From assembly GCA_037043015.1 (NCBI GenBank), contig CM073324.1, forward strand, positions 6,779,013 to 6,843,012: a stretch of 64,000 nt of DNA. Direction: 5' to 3'. Source of the DNA: Bryum argenteum. Its lineage: Eukaryota > Streptophyta > Bryopsida > Bryales > Bryaceae. The notes under the pieces are model-generated. The model searched no databases, had not been told where the DNA came from, and saw only the letters and a list, made by a program, of their open reading frames with translations. Shown here in pieces: positions 11,249 through 22,679 of the stretch (positions within the stretch are counted from its first letter, which is position 1; each line of letters starts with the position of its first letter). Position numbers and translations under genes: made by a program.

Positions 11249-12292
11249 TGCTTCGATCAGCTGGTAGTGATCAACACTGTCACGTGTAATTCAAACCAGC
11301 AACAAGGGCTGTCAGTGGCTTCGAACGACCGGATCAATTCATGTACTATGTCTGTCTAGATTGCAATCAAAGTACCACGCACGGCGTGCACGGCGTTTTC
11401 AGAAGTACGTGCATCTGAACGTACACACGAACGTTCGATGTAGAACAGGGTTCAAAAAGTCAAATATCTTTTATTAAGTGCAGTATCTAAGTTCCTTGTG
11501 TCCGGTCGTGTGCACTTTCGTGCACAAACACCGTGTCCACCGGTGTCGAACAGACACTTCTTTGTGATTGCAATTAGTCATAGTATCAGCCTATCAGCTT
11601 GCGGACTGTAGCTTGCTCGCCGCTGACTCAGTGCCCAGTGGCCGGGTATTGGCTAGCTCCAATGATTCTCATCAGTATAGTCAACTCGTAATCTGCGTAA
11701 GCGAATCAATGTGACGTTGCGCTGATGCATGCTTGAGCTCCGTCAACGGAGGCGATGAAAAGAAGATCGACAAGGAGTAAGAGGCGCACATTCAACTTCT
11801 GATACCTCGGTCCCCTATCATACCTGAGATGAGAATCGTGAAAGCTCCTCGGGTACGGCATCTGATCGAAAGGCATATTCATCACACCCCCCTCTGTCGT
11901 TTATAACAAAGCCTACGTTGTGACCTCTGTAGATTTGCGTCATGGCTCCTACCTTCTCCATCCTCTTATCTTACGTGCTTCCTTGCATCTTCGATCGTGG
12001 GATGCTTTTCTTCATATGCTCATTACTATACGCAACTTGGTCCCATCAGTATCAGAAGGGCTTTGAACCAGGGGAACTTGGGAACTTATCCTTTGCGAGA
12101 ACAGAAGGTGGGGTATTACAACAAGTGACATTACAGAGGTATGCATCCATGCAAGGTATAAGAGAGCCAGAATCAAAACCCTAAAAATGAATCCCACAAA
12201 CTACAGCCAGTTGCTCGGACTTGATCCGATGACAGAAATGTGATGGAGGAGCCGATTGGAGCGCTGCTGTTGGTGAATGCAACGGCGCCGCT
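11249..12292. other. Divergent intergenic / promoter region
   Basis: This lies between the hydrolase (-) and the SARAF-like gene (+) and must hold both promoters if the starts are right. An 80-codon frame at 11942-12184 (+) starts with ATG but shows no motif. It could be an upstream ORF or untranslated leader. No TATA box is convincing. Confidence 0.45.
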
Positions 12293-14634
12293 ATGATCAC
12301 TGATCTCAAATGGGCGGGGTGTGTCGCAGTTACATCATGTCTTTTCTTCATAGCGGTGGTGGTGGTGGCCGAATTCGCACCTTACGGAAAACCAGTTTCG
12401 CTGGACGAGGTCACGGAGCTTCACTTCCACAAAGGCCGCGACACCACGTACAATCGACATCCGCCCTTGCCGCAGCTCACGTGCATGAAAGGATGCGAAT
12501 TCCAACCCGGTATGTACATCATTCTGTCACGTCTCTCTCTCTCTCTCCTCATTGTAAACCCTAAACCTGACCATGGCTCTCTTGTATTTCAGATTTGATC
12601 AAATGCACCAACATCAAACCTAAAGGTCGCAGCTCACGGTGGCAGTGTGAGACTGACTTGCCTGCTCACCTCAAAATCGATGAAACCTCCATCATCTGTG
12701 AGGTTAATCTCTTCTACACAAATCAAGGCTCCAGACTCCAATTTGAGATTATGTTGTATATCGAAATATTATTACACAACTACTTTGACGATGTAGCTTC
12801 GCCTCGGCAGGGATTCCATTCCGATGATGATGAGGAGGTTCTGGAAGGCAGCTGTGCTCTGGAGTTCACCTTAACGCATGCCGGTAAGCTCCGATCTCAT
12901 ATGCTCACTCAAGATCAAAGTTGAGTAGCAAATTTGTAGTGCACCCGTTTTAGAAGGCAAGCCAACAGACTCACAAAACGAACGCAAAATATTGAAAGTA
13001 TGGACTCACAAAACGAACGCAAAATATTGAAAGTATGGGCAGGATGAACCATTTTATTTCTGCTATTTGCTACACCCAGTAGTGTAGACAACGCTTCAAA
13101 GCTCTGAAACTTGAGTCACCATCGCAATAACTTAGTTTGGAAGGACGTGAAAAAAACAGAACGCAATCATGAAGCTTTGAGTTTGCATGTTGCATCACCG
13201 GATTACAAAAGATACTGAATCAACCGCACTGGCAGCTCAGCTCCTATCTAATGACACTCCACACTGACTAGCTTGGCTCCTCACATGAGTCAGTAGAATC
13301 AAAGGTCTTGCAAGCAAAAGTTGCAAAACACTACAACAAGATTCAAGGTTTATGCAATCTACCACCACTTCATTCTCTTAGATCGATCGAAGGTTCAATC
13401 AACCACCACTTCATTCTCTTAGATCGATCGAAGGTTCAATCAACCACCAACCACCACTTCATTCTCTTAGATCGATCGAAGGTTCAATAGTAGGAGTGAG
13501 ATGGAGTTTTGCATGGTTATGATATTTGAGTAATATCATTGGCATGGACTGCAGATAGACAAGTCTAATGCAGAGTGAGGATCTTTGCCTGTACACAGGC
13601 TGGGCGCCCTATCGCCACACCGAGAAGATCGCTTTTGACCCCAAGGTACCTACCAACCTACTCAACAACTAAGCTACTCGCTAAGTAAGTTCTTCTGTCA
13701 CCATCTGAAATGTTGTGTTTGACTTTGTACAGACAAAAGGTTGGAGTGCAAGCTGGATTGTCGTGAGCACCGTTCTCGGTTACCTCGGATACCACATTTA
13801 CATGGGTACACTATCTTCCATCATAAACGTAATCATCAATTGAGAAATGTTGAGGTGCTATTGTAAGTTGATCTGTACAGGAGTCAATTGGATTCAAGAA
13901 TTCAAGAACTTGATGACGAGAATCAGGTTGATGTTGACGAAACTGAAGCGGTATATATTGAGGTAACATACTCATATTCTTGTCATTCAAAAACGAAAAT
14001 GGTTACCAAATATGTGTTGGTTGTAAGAATTGAGACTTGTTAATGATGAATAGAAATTGAAAAGCTTTTGATGATAGTCGATTGATTGATTCCGTGTATC
14101 GTTGTGCAGTTTGCAAGACCGGATGTATATCGATCCTGCGTAAGTACCAGCCTCTAACTTGAATGATATTGGTTTTTAAAAAAAAAGGGATATTCTCATG
14201 TAGAAGAAAATTTATGGGGAACAGTCGCAAAATATTTGCAAAATAGGAAGAAGAAGCTATATACTAGCCTTATTCTGTTACGATGTTAATTTTCTTCATA
14301 TTGGCTTCGATATGTTTATTAGTGATAGGAAATCAAAGTAAAGATAAGTAAACTCCTTCCTTCTTTTGCAATCATTTTCTTATTTAAAAAATATATATTT
14401 CACAAAAGTGTTCCTCCACATGGAATTTCCCCTTAAAAAAGTGGTATTATGGTGATTTTTTGAGAAAGTAATGTGCTTACTACTTCATCTTCTGAATATT
14501 TGCTGTGTTGTTGTGTGTGCAGAGAGAAATCTTGCTGCAGATTCAATGCTCGACGCCAAAGGGACAGAAGTGGTGTCACTCATGACGGACCACATTGTCC
14601 TGATCATTGTCCTGACCAAGCTGGTAAAAACTAG
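12293..14634 (+). CDS. SARAF-like (DUF1183) ER membrane protein, 8 exons
   Basis: The SARAF family sits in the ER membrane and in animals dampens store-operated calcium entry. Exons: 12293-12509, 12593-12702, 12811-12883, 13599-13645, 13733-13805, 13881-13962, 14110-14139, 14523-14634; GT-AG throughout, 247 residues. Order: hydrophobic signal (CVAVTSCLFFIAVVVVAEF), luminal region with LPQLTC, C...WQCETDL and then GFHSDDDEEVLEGSCALEF, which closely follows the family pattern, a transmembrane segment (SWIVVSTVLGYLGYHIYM, exon 5), and a basic Cys/His-containing tail. An upstream in-frame TGA and no earlier Met support the start. The tail is shorter than in animal SARAF and the last exon is the least certain. 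A fragment of this gene is duplicated at 32.8 kb. A calcium role in an alga is inference. Confidence 0.82.
12968..13038 (+). repeat. 35-bp direct tandem duplication (intron 3)
   Basis: Two adjacent identical copies of GACTCACAAAACGAACGC... (35 bp) in intron 3 of the SARAF-like gene. Confidence 0.9.
13361..13490 (+). repeat. 41-bp tandem repeat, 3 copies (intron 3)
   Basis: Three copies of a 41-bp unit containing CTTAGATCGATCGAAGG, the third displaced by 7 extra bases (ACCACCA). It lies wholly in intron 3 of the SARAF-like gene. Confidence 0.9.
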
Positions 14635-16239
14635 AGACTTGAACGTTCTTGTCAAACATCAATTTTGAGGTGTCACAAATGTAAATGAATTGAAGGTAAG
14701 TTATTCAGAGCTCAATTGTACAATCTTGTAGTAGACTTGGTAAAGAACATTTGGTTCAAATTTGGTGTCATTTGGTGTCACAGCTAAATTGCAAGATTGT
14801 GAGTGTTGTAAATGTACGCGAAGGTAAGCTAAGGGAATGAGAGTGCAGATCTAGACCTCCTGCATTACAATGTATGTCATTCTACATTACATCTTGCTTT
14901 GAGTAGAGAATTTTATCACAAAAAGTAGATCAATTATTGCATCCAACTTAATGAATAAAGTCACACTCAGACAATGAATAAAGAAGATAGAACTCCTCAA
15001 GAACCACATGGTTTTGGTCATTTATTACCGAAATATTATTGTAAATTCATTACCAAAATCAAACCAATCGAAAAGCTTCAGTATTGAGATCTTAATTATA
15101 TAAATGAAATCCATGAAAATATCTATCAGATTCAAATAATTAGCTTGCAATAGTAAGATATGCCCATGTTTCACAATTTTAAAAGTTGAAGTTGCTTGTG
15201 GAAGTAACAATATGCATGTCATAGATTTACGTACTTTTCGATTCTCTTCGTCATTGCCACATGAGAAAATTGCCTAAAGTGGAATATCTTTGTTCCCAAA
15301 TCTCATGTTTGTGGGTGCTCTTACATTTTTTAATAAGGTAGATTCCTCAAAAGCAGCACATGCCCAATAATTAAGCTTAAACTCCTAAAGTTATACAATA
15401 GCTCTGCAATCCAAATTCATATACTTGCCGCAAACATTATAGGGCGTCATTATAGGGCACCATTTTAAAAGCACATGTCTTTAGTTTCAAAAACTCATAG
15501 CAAATTGTAGAAGAGTTAAAAATTGATAATACACTTTCTCGCCAAGCAGCTTTTATACTTAGGTTCATGATTGTATTTTTCTCAATTAATTGATATATGG
15601 TTAGTGGACCAAAAAAAAAAAAAATGTAAAAAAAACTAATGATTTGACTTGAATTACTCTTCCACTTATTCTCCCTATGCACAAAATTTACTCATATTAT
15701 CACTTCGTTGCATTTTCCATGCTCAATTTTGTGCCATTATTAAGTAGGGTAGAAACACCTACTTTCACGTATTTAAGGAGGTATGCCTATTTCCAATGGG
15801 AGTTAGACACTGATTTTTTTTAAGCTTATTTGCAATTTAAAAGAAGGTAAGCTTAGGGGGATTTATATTTTCTCATTCTATATGATATATTATGAATTTC
15901 TAAAGATTTGAATTTACAGACACCTTTATATGTGTGTAGAACCCTCCTAAAATTAGGGTTGTCTTATGAGACATTGTTGAACGTCATATAAACAATTACT
16001 CTCAGAGGAGTCGAACGACATCAAATAGGCACGTGTTCTTGTTTGAGGGAACATTTTCTGGTTTGGTTGGACATTCCCGTCAGATAAACATGTCGAACAC
16101 GACAATCTAGAAAGATATTTCGGAAAGTGTGTCATATAAGACAACCCTTCCTAAAATCATGCATAAGGAGAACTCACTTTTTTATAACTTGTGCCAATCA
16201 ATGAATGCCTTTTATTGAGTTTCTTTTAGAAATAGAATT
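14635..16239. other. AT-rich spacer without genes
   Basis: AT-rich sequence with only short frames. I see no gene, RNA or clear repeat. It contains a poly-A run at about 15610-15623. Confidence 0.6.
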
Positions 16240-16496
16240 TTAACCCTTGATACAAAATTGTTTAAATTATCAAAAAGAATCTTCTTCTACTTCAGGTGCA
16301 AAGAAACTCAATCTAAGAATTGATTAGAAGATCCAACCGTAGGATCTTGAACTTAACTTGACCCTCTTCTCCAATGTCAAATCTGAACCGTTAATTTTTC
16401 TCCAATTTTGAGATTATAATGGTCAAAGTTGGCTGAATTTTCTCTCTGCGGAAATTCCAAAAAGCGATTTCCGCTTTCTTGGACCTTTAGGGGTTA
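16240..16496. mobile_element. Degraded TTAA-type MITE (CCCCTAAAG family)
   Basis: The right end TTCTTGGACCTTTAGGGGTTAA matches the right ends of the copies at 18701, 22858 and 25862. Internal phrases such as CCAACCGTAGGATCTTG and CCGTTAATTTT also match. The left end is unclear, so the left boundary is approximate. Confidence 0.55.
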
Positions 16497-16544
16497 AGTA
16501 TATGGTAATAGGTGAAGAATCGCTTGTGGAAGCATACATTTGGG

Positions 16545-16903
16545 GGCCATTCCCATGTAAGAGCCCGTTTCCATGATTTCAATGTAGAAGCCCATGAAGA
16601 ATCATGGGCCACAATCAAGGGAAGCTTATGAAGTATCACTCACAATTATTTTTTTATACTTCTTGGTCTTCCATTTGAGAGAGCATTATTCATACTCTAA
16701 AAACACAAACGAGAGGACAAAGAATCTAAAATTACAATGCAAGTCCTAAGAATACACTAAGGGCTTGCCACATCCCCTTGGCAAGTCCTTGATAAATTAC
16801 GGGATGCCGTGAAACCAATTACGGATTATGGAGTATGGAAGTGACATGTTATTTTGAGATCTTGTCTTTTTTGGGGAAATGGGTCGTACATGGAAATAGG
16901 CCC
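16545..16903. mobile_element. Inverted-repeat element F, copy 1
   Basis: The ends read GGGCCATTCCCATGTAAG and, inverted, GGGCCTATTTCCATGTACG. A short internal palindrome GGCTTGCCAC...TGGCAAGTCC lies near 16763. The same ends and internal palindrome recur at 25201-26875. Non-coding, class unknown. Confidence 0.6.
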
Positions 16904-17501
16904 TTAGAGCATGGCCACTCTTGCTCTCAATATTGGCATAGTAAACATCTTTCGTGCACTTTTTGGAACTGCATGTCCTCAATATCTTTACAACTCCACC
17001 CAAAATCGGATTGTATGCGTTCCTATTACAAGTTCCCCATCGTTCTCACATCCTCATCATTGCATGCATTTCCAATTCCTTCCCTACTCCTCTTGCTTCC
17101 GGCTTCGAACTCTGTCGTGACATTGAAAACAACTTCCGAAAAAGATTGCGGAGAGGTTTCCGTGCACGCCACGAGAGCGGGCTCGTAGTGAATTTCAAGT
17201 GTACCCTAAAGGTGAATAGCGATCCGTGCTCGAACAGTGGTCCTCTTTTTTGAACGCAGAACCTGAATATATGCGTTTAGTGATGTTTTCATTTAACCCT
17301 ACATGTGAGCAGCCTCCAAACAGTCAAACACCCTCAAAACCACACTCTTTTAAAGCAAGGTGTAATTTTTTGAATATTGACAAGCTTTGAAACATGTTAC
17401 TATAGGATTCTAGTAGCTAACTTGTACATGAACATGTATACCAAAACTTAGTTGCAAATTCCTCACTAATCGTGGGATTCAAATATTCAAATTTGGGGAA
17501 A

Positions 17502-17508
17502 GAAAAAG

Positions 17509-17546
<38 letters not shown>
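17502..17546 (+). repeat. Poly-A run
   Basis: About 40 consecutive A residues after GAAAAAG. It may be the tail of an old retroposed sequence, but no source sequence is recognisable upstream. Confidence 0.9.
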
Positions 17547-17547
<1 letters not shown>

Positions 17548-17840
17548 ATCATTTCTATGTTGTAAAATGACAAATTACTGCTTTGGGGGCCAAAAGATCC
17601 ATTCTTGAAAGGAGATTTGACATGAGGCTCTTCAGATTTTTGTTCCTAGATGAGTAATGAATATATCTATGCAAATTTTACCTTCGAAGAAATGCTTAAG
17701 TTTTCACATGGAAGTATGCTAAAATTCAATTATAAAGGCCCAATTTCAACAATTAAATAGGTATGTAAAAGATTTATTGGATTGAAAATCCAAATGGTAA
17801 CATCATGCTACTTTCTCTACATGTGGGAAAAATAAAAATT

Positions 17841-17842
<2 letters not shown>

Positions 17843-17926
<84 letters not shown>
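17843..17926. repeat. (AT)n microsatellite
   Basis: About 84 bp of uninterrupted AT dinucleotides. Confidence 0.98.
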
Positions 17927-17932
<6 letters not shown>

Positions 17933-18314
17933 ATAATCTCAATTTTTGGTGAATTTTTGAAGTTTCTTCGATCTAATTGATTTTTGGGCAGATTTTGAGA
18001 ATAAATGAGCACATAGTGTAGTTTGGGCGATTTTGGGGAGATCTCGAACAGTTTTTTCAAACTTTGACCTTGAATATCTCCAAAAATATGAAGAATTTTG
18101 AAGCATGACATGACTTCTTGTAAAGGTGTGGATAAACTCTACAACCTCCAAAAGGTTTCAACTTCATTGAATTTAAAAATAGTTATACAAACGCTGACTA
18201 AAGTCCAATCGATCTGATTCGGGCCTCCCTCACTCTTAGGGGTTAACAAGTTGTCATGCTCTTGTAGAGAATGGTTTTGGAGGAGGCACTTCAGTATGAA
18301 TGTTCCTACCCTTT

Positions 18315-18690
18315 TAGACACCACAACCTTGGCTTGGTGGTTAGGGCTTAGGGCCCCAATGAGGAGGTCGTGGGTTCTATTCCCCATGCCGGCGTGGTGC
18401 TTACCACTATAGTCCACCCAAATATTGTGGGGGGTCCTTGGACCTTGTTGTATGGGTACCTCAAAGCCCTTTGGGAGAATACTATGTCAAGTATCCTCAA
18501 GGCACTTGTAACTAACTAGAAACTTGCGTAGTTATAGTGTCCACCCTCGAGAGGGGAAGTAGTATCGTTCCAATTTCTCCTTGTCCGGTGGCCATCGGGT
18601 TATTAGCATTACGAACGGATACTTCATTCACACCGGCCCCTTAGAAAGGGACCGGAGTTTCTATCTATCTATCTTCCTATCCTATTCTAC
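18315..18690 (+). mobile_element. tRNA-like SINE, longest copy
   Basis: The head has an A-box-like TTGGCTTGGTGGTTAGGGC (about 18329-18347) and a B-box-like GGGTTCTATTCC (18372-18383) at tRNA-like spacing, i.e. an internal Pol III promoter. The body contains GTGTCCACCCTCGAGAGGGG and ends ACCGGAGTTTCTATCTATC with a short tetranucleotide tail. The 3' body recurs at 19918-20062 (+), 20797-20905 (-) and 24333-24440 (-). Mobilisation would depend on a partner LINE not seen here. Confidence 0.75.
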
Positions 18691-18693
18691 CCA

Positions 18694-19660
18694 TTAACCT
18701 TTAACCCCTAAAGATCCTTGGGTGTTTTTGGGAGCTTGAAACCTCAAAACTCCAATTCTCTACCTCTATGCACTTCAAGGGGTGCGAAACAAATTTTTAA
18801 TTCTTTTTTTAACTTCCAACCGTAAGATCTTGTACCTAAGCCAATTTTCAGTATCTGATTCAGAAATTGACCGTTGGATGTTTACCTTTTGAGAGATCAT
18901 AACATCCAAAATTTGTCTACGAAGTTTTTATTGGGCAGTGTTGAGATTATTTTTGACACTTTCGGAGGCTGCCCTTGTACAATTGGTACTTTTTGTGACT
19001 TGGGGCCGTTTGGAACTTAAGTAGTGATTTGGTCATGAACATATTTCTTAAAAAAAATCTCAAAAATTTACTAAATTTAGATTGCCCCAGTTCGGCTCGC
19101 AAACCAAGAATTGTCGTAGAAGACTCAAAAATTGGAATTTGGCTTTGCAGATTTTACCACATACACTTTGCAATATAGGGAGCACCCATTAAAAAATTTA
19201 GGCAAAAATATTACTTTTAACCTATTCATCTAGGCTGCCCAAAATAGCAAAATGCCAATTTGGTCCTCTTGGATCTTTAGGGGTTAAACGCCCAAACAAG
19301 CCCGAGGGGCTTTTCCCCAACAGAAACTCCTCTCACTATACTCAACTTTTCACTTATACATTGATGTCAAACTAGTCATCATCTTATGATGCATTCAAAA
19401 AGTGAAATTTTTACAATCCAAGTCACAATTTGTACACGTGATTTTATGCTTTGAAAGGATTGTGGTAGGTAGGTCGGGGTTGTACATGACCTCGTAGGAG
19501 GTTGCAAGCTCATCATTGATTGTTTCATTCATAAAACCCAAGTTCAAAAAGTGCAGTATTTGCAATGCCCAAGTCCAAAAGATGTTGTGATCCAATTTTG
19601 GGCTGCCCGTTTCAGACCTCACAGGATCAATGATTGGGGCAAACCGACGGCTAGTTTATT
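18694..19660. mobile_element. CCCTTAAACG-family element hosting MITE A
   Basis: It begins TTAACCT|TTAA|ACGCCC, and the second TTAA is the insertion site of MITE A (18701-19287). From 19288 the sequence matches 23530-23870 (GCCCGAGGGGC, CATTCAAAAAGTGAAATTTT, GGTTGCAAGCTCATCATTGATT). The right end is eroded, so its limit is approximate. Confidence 0.6.
18701..19287. mobile_element. TTAA-flanked MITE A (CCCCTAAAGATCC family)
   Basis: TIRs CCCCTAAAGATCC...GGATCTTTAGGGG with TTAA at both ends (18701-18704, 19284-19287). About 85-95% alike to MITE B (22858-23443) and related to the longer MITE C (25862-26789). No coding frame. The termini resemble piggyBac ends (CCCTAGAAAGATA), which also target TTAA. 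Confidence 0.9.
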
Positions 19661-19860
19661 ATGAGCCGATGGAAGTGACCTATTAGCCCATTTATTCTTG
19701 AAGACACCAGCTAAAAATCAATGAAAATTGCAAGAAAATTTCTATTCTCAGTATAAAATGAGACAATTTGCCGGGACAATTGCCGGGATATTAGCCAGTA
19801 AGGATGAAATTATTTCCCGAACTTTGCACGGGATGCTCTGCAATGGATTATTGTAATGTG

Positions 19861-20062
19861 TTTAGCATGGCCCCTGCGCAAGGATGACACGCACAAATCG
19901 AGAAATGGTCCAAATTTCAAATAATGTCCACCCTGAGAGGGGTTAGTAGTCATACGTCATTGTTGTTATATCCCATGGGCATATCATCAAGGGTAGGTCG
20001 AACGGGCATTTTATTCACGCCGCCAGACCTACAAGGGTTTGGTGTTCTTATTTATTTATTTA
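19861..20062 (+). mobile_element. U6-SINE chimeric retroposon
   Basis: A 5'-truncated U6 fragment (19862-19917) continues without a gap into the 3' body of the SINE family (TGTCCACCCTGAGAGGGG at about 19925, ending GGTGTTCTTATTTATTTATTT). Both sides carry GTAATGTG (19853-19860 and 20063-20070), an 8-bp target-site duplication. This is the product expected when a reverse transcriptase copying SINE RNA jumps to the 3' end of U6 RNA. Confidence 0.9.
19862..19917 (+). pseudogene. U6 snRNA 3' fragment (56 nt)
   Basis: Matches the 3' half of U6 spliceosomal RNA as I know it (TTAGCATGGCCCCTGCGCAA through GAAATGGTCCAAATTT), with no visible mismatch until the last bases. The 5' stem and the ACAGAGA box are missing, so it cannot be a functional U6. 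It is fused directly to SINE sequence and flanked by target duplications. Confidence 0.95.
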
Positions 20063-20070
20063 GTAATGTG

Positions 20071-20550
20071 CCCTTTGATACCAATTCCTTCTAGTGAGCA
20101 CGACGTCACCTCGTCAGAAAGTAGAGTCAAAACAAAGCTACTGTAGTAGGTACGGCAGCCTGATAACTGAATACACTGCCTGCCATTCTTCCGCACCACA
20201 TTACAGTCGGAATGGTAGTTCAATGCATTAATTAATTGAAACCAATTAATACACAAGAGCCTTGCCCCGGGAGTTTTCTTTTTTTGCTCGTTTTCCAAAT
20301 TTCATCACAAGATGCATGCCCGCTCCATGATGCAGAATTACCGACTCCCTAATTAAGTTAAGCATTGCAATGGAGTGATGCTGATACACGTGCGCAATCA
20401 TTCGATCACATGACAGAATGGTCAGTAAGCTCATCGCACAAATACCGACAGGATGAAAGATTTCTAAAAACAATTTACTTGCTTAGTTCTTCGACATGAT
20501 TATTTTTCATCGATTGAATTGAATTTGTGAATCTATCTTCGTAGTCAAGA
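20071..20550. other. Spacer, no feature recognised
   Basis: No gene, RNA or repeat can be supported in this stretch. Confidence 0.6.
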
Positions 20551-20746
20551 CTTTCATTGGATCAAGTATGTTGATCAACTTTCATTGGATCAAGTATGTT
20601 GATCAACTTTCATTGGATCAAGTATGTTGATCAACTTTCATTGGATCAAGTATGTTGATCAACTTTCATTGGATCAAGTATGTTGATCAACTTTCATTGG
20701 ATCAAGTATGTTGATCAACTTTCATTGGATCAAGTATGTTGATCAA
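20551..20746 (+). repeat. 28-bp tandem repeat, exactly 7 units
   Basis: Seven identical 28-bp units with no spacers. Each contains GGATCAAGTATGTTGATC, two GATC sites in partial dyad, and the palindrome TTGATCAA at the unit junction. Perfect identity implies recent expansion or homogenisation. Confidence 0.98.
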
Positions 20747-20796
20747 CTGGTAAGATTGGCCAGTTTGTGGAGGCCTGGAGACCAGAAGAAGAAGAA

Positions 20797-20905
20797 GAGC
20801 ACAGACCAGTAAGGGTTGGCGTGAATAAAGCGTCCATTCGACTTACCCTTGATAATATGCCCACAGGACCTAACAACACTGGTATAGGACGGCCTAGAGA
20901 CTACT
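20797..20905 (-). mobile_element. SINE 3' fragment
   Basis: Reverse complement matches the SINE 3' body (TATCAAGGGTAAGTCGAATGG, TTCACGCCAACCC). It is 5'-truncated and lacks the tRNA-like head. Confidence 0.75.
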
Positions 20906-20988
20906 ACAACAAGCTACCTCATACGTTCACCTACTCCACTTTTTGATTGGTGGAACATGAACTAGCCTTATAACAATGACAAGTCCAA

Positions 20989-21366
20989 GAGCATGTCCAG
21001 CCTACACTGTGGGTTGGAAAGTGAAGCCTTGTTTTGAATGTGAGGAGCCCCAATCCACTCAGCATCCCTATAACCGGCTCAGGAGGGTTCAAGTCTCCTA
21101 AATTTTATATCACACCATAACTCAAAGTTATCCCGGCCTTCACTCATATTTTAGAGTCTCCATTCACCAACTAGTGAGTGACATGTGGAAGATAATTTAT
21201 TGGGAGAAAATGATTTTTATTATAACTGGATTGTCAGAAAATGTGATTGGTGAGCGGCCTTTTTCTCTGCCCTGCCTTCCAACCTAAGGTGGCGTTTCGA
21301 GCAGCGCCTTTGAGCTTTTGACGCAACCCAATGGCCCTGCTTGGACACATGGCTCGCCATGTTCTA
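20989..21366. mobile_element. Inverted-repeat element G, copy 1
   Basis: Aligns along its length with 25322-25710 (GTGAGGAGCCCCA, GGAGGGTTCAAGTCTCCTA, TGTGATTGGTGAGCGGCC). The ends AGAGCATGTCCAGCC and, inverted, AGAACATGGCGAGCC are imperfect TIRs. Non-coding. Confidence 0.65.
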
Positions 21367-22679
21367 AGTAGATAGAGGTGACATCATAACGAGTTTGCTC
21401 CATCACAACACACAATTTCAACATTGGGGATCATGTGGACCAAAAGTTGACCTATGAGACCTTATAGATTGCAAGATCGTTATGTTTTAGTGTACAAAAC
21501 AGGCCAAAAAAAAACCAACATTTTCACTTTAAACTAAAAATACTATTAACATGAAATTTGCAATCATAAAATGACCAACTAGAAAGTTTTACATCTTCAT
21601 CTCAAAAACTCAATTTTACCAAAAACACTCATCAACAAAATATTGAGACTCAAATACTAGCCTTGCAATAGTGAAAAATCCTAAAAATTTTGTAAAAGAA
21701 AAATATTTCAAAGTTAGACCCCGTGCACTCAAATCCATGCCTTATTTTCAATAGTTACATTTTTGATCTCGTCAAGGTTTCTACCACTAAAACGAGACTA
21801 TGATCGAAATCCATCCGAAAAAATAAAGTCAAAATCCAATAGTGGATGAAGGAGACATAGCTCCTAAAAAATCACCCATTTGTTCACATTTGTCATTGTG
21901 GAAACACCATTGCAAATCCAATAGCAAAATTATCAGATCAAAAATTGTACAGCTATAAAGTCGTTTGGATGCATCTAGGGATCATATGACTTTATGTAAA
22001 ATAAATTCACGAAAAACTATTTTTGAATTCACATAATTGACTTGCAATAATAAAACATGTCCTATGCTTGAAATCTCAAAACCAAAAGCTGCCTTCACTA
22101 AAATGCATGCCATTAATTCATACCTCATTGTATGGGTCTGAAATTTTTACCACACATACTAGACTCAATTCTTGACACAACCCATGTCTATACTCCATAA
22201 TAAATGCAACACTTGAACGTCTCAAGAATAGTAGAGGCACACTAAGTATACAATGCGTACCTTACCGGAGTAGGTACCTTAGGGCGTATTCATATGTGAA
22301 ACCCCTTCCCCCAAAAAAAACATGATCCCAAAAAAGCAGACTACTCCAATGCTCCCCAACCCATGATTAATTTCACGGGATCCCGTAATATTTCAATTGC
22401 TTGCCAAGGGGAGGTGGCAAGCTAGTGATGTAACCTTAGAGCCCGCATTATGAGTTTAGAGCCTTTATCCTCATGTATGTGCTTATTTGAGAACCAATAG
22501 TGCTCCCTCAAAAGGAGGACCACTTTCCTCATTGAATTTGGATCTTCATGTGAGTGGTTCTTCATAATCTTCCGTGGATAGTGGCCTATAATTTTTCAAG
22601 GGTTGGTATAAGGTGGAGACACCCATACCCATCCAGACACTTATAACCGACAAGGCACCCATAACCAACCAATAGAGTA
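21367..22679. other. AT-rich spacer
   Basis: No gene supported. Near 22270-22440 there are inverted remnants related to element F (GCTTGCCAAGGGGAGGTGGCAAGC palindrome). Otherwise nothing recognised. Confidence 0.5.

Noticed and set aside
11942-12184. 80-codon ATG frame upstream of the SARAF-like gene
   Set aside because: No motif or homologue recognised; could be an upstream ORF or chance.
17839-18111. Frame ending in a long Tyr-Ile repeat
   Set aside because: Produced by the (AT)n microsatellite.
18329-18395. Functional tRNA gene
   Set aside because: It has A- and B-box-like sequences but no acceptor stem pairing or plausible anticodon arm; better explained as the head of a SINE.
19862-19917. 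Functional U6 snRNA gene
   Set aside because: Lacks the 5' stem and ACAGAGA region and continues into SINE sequence.
20551-20746. CRISPR array
   Set aside because: The 28-bp units are contiguous without spacers, and the genome is eukaryotic.
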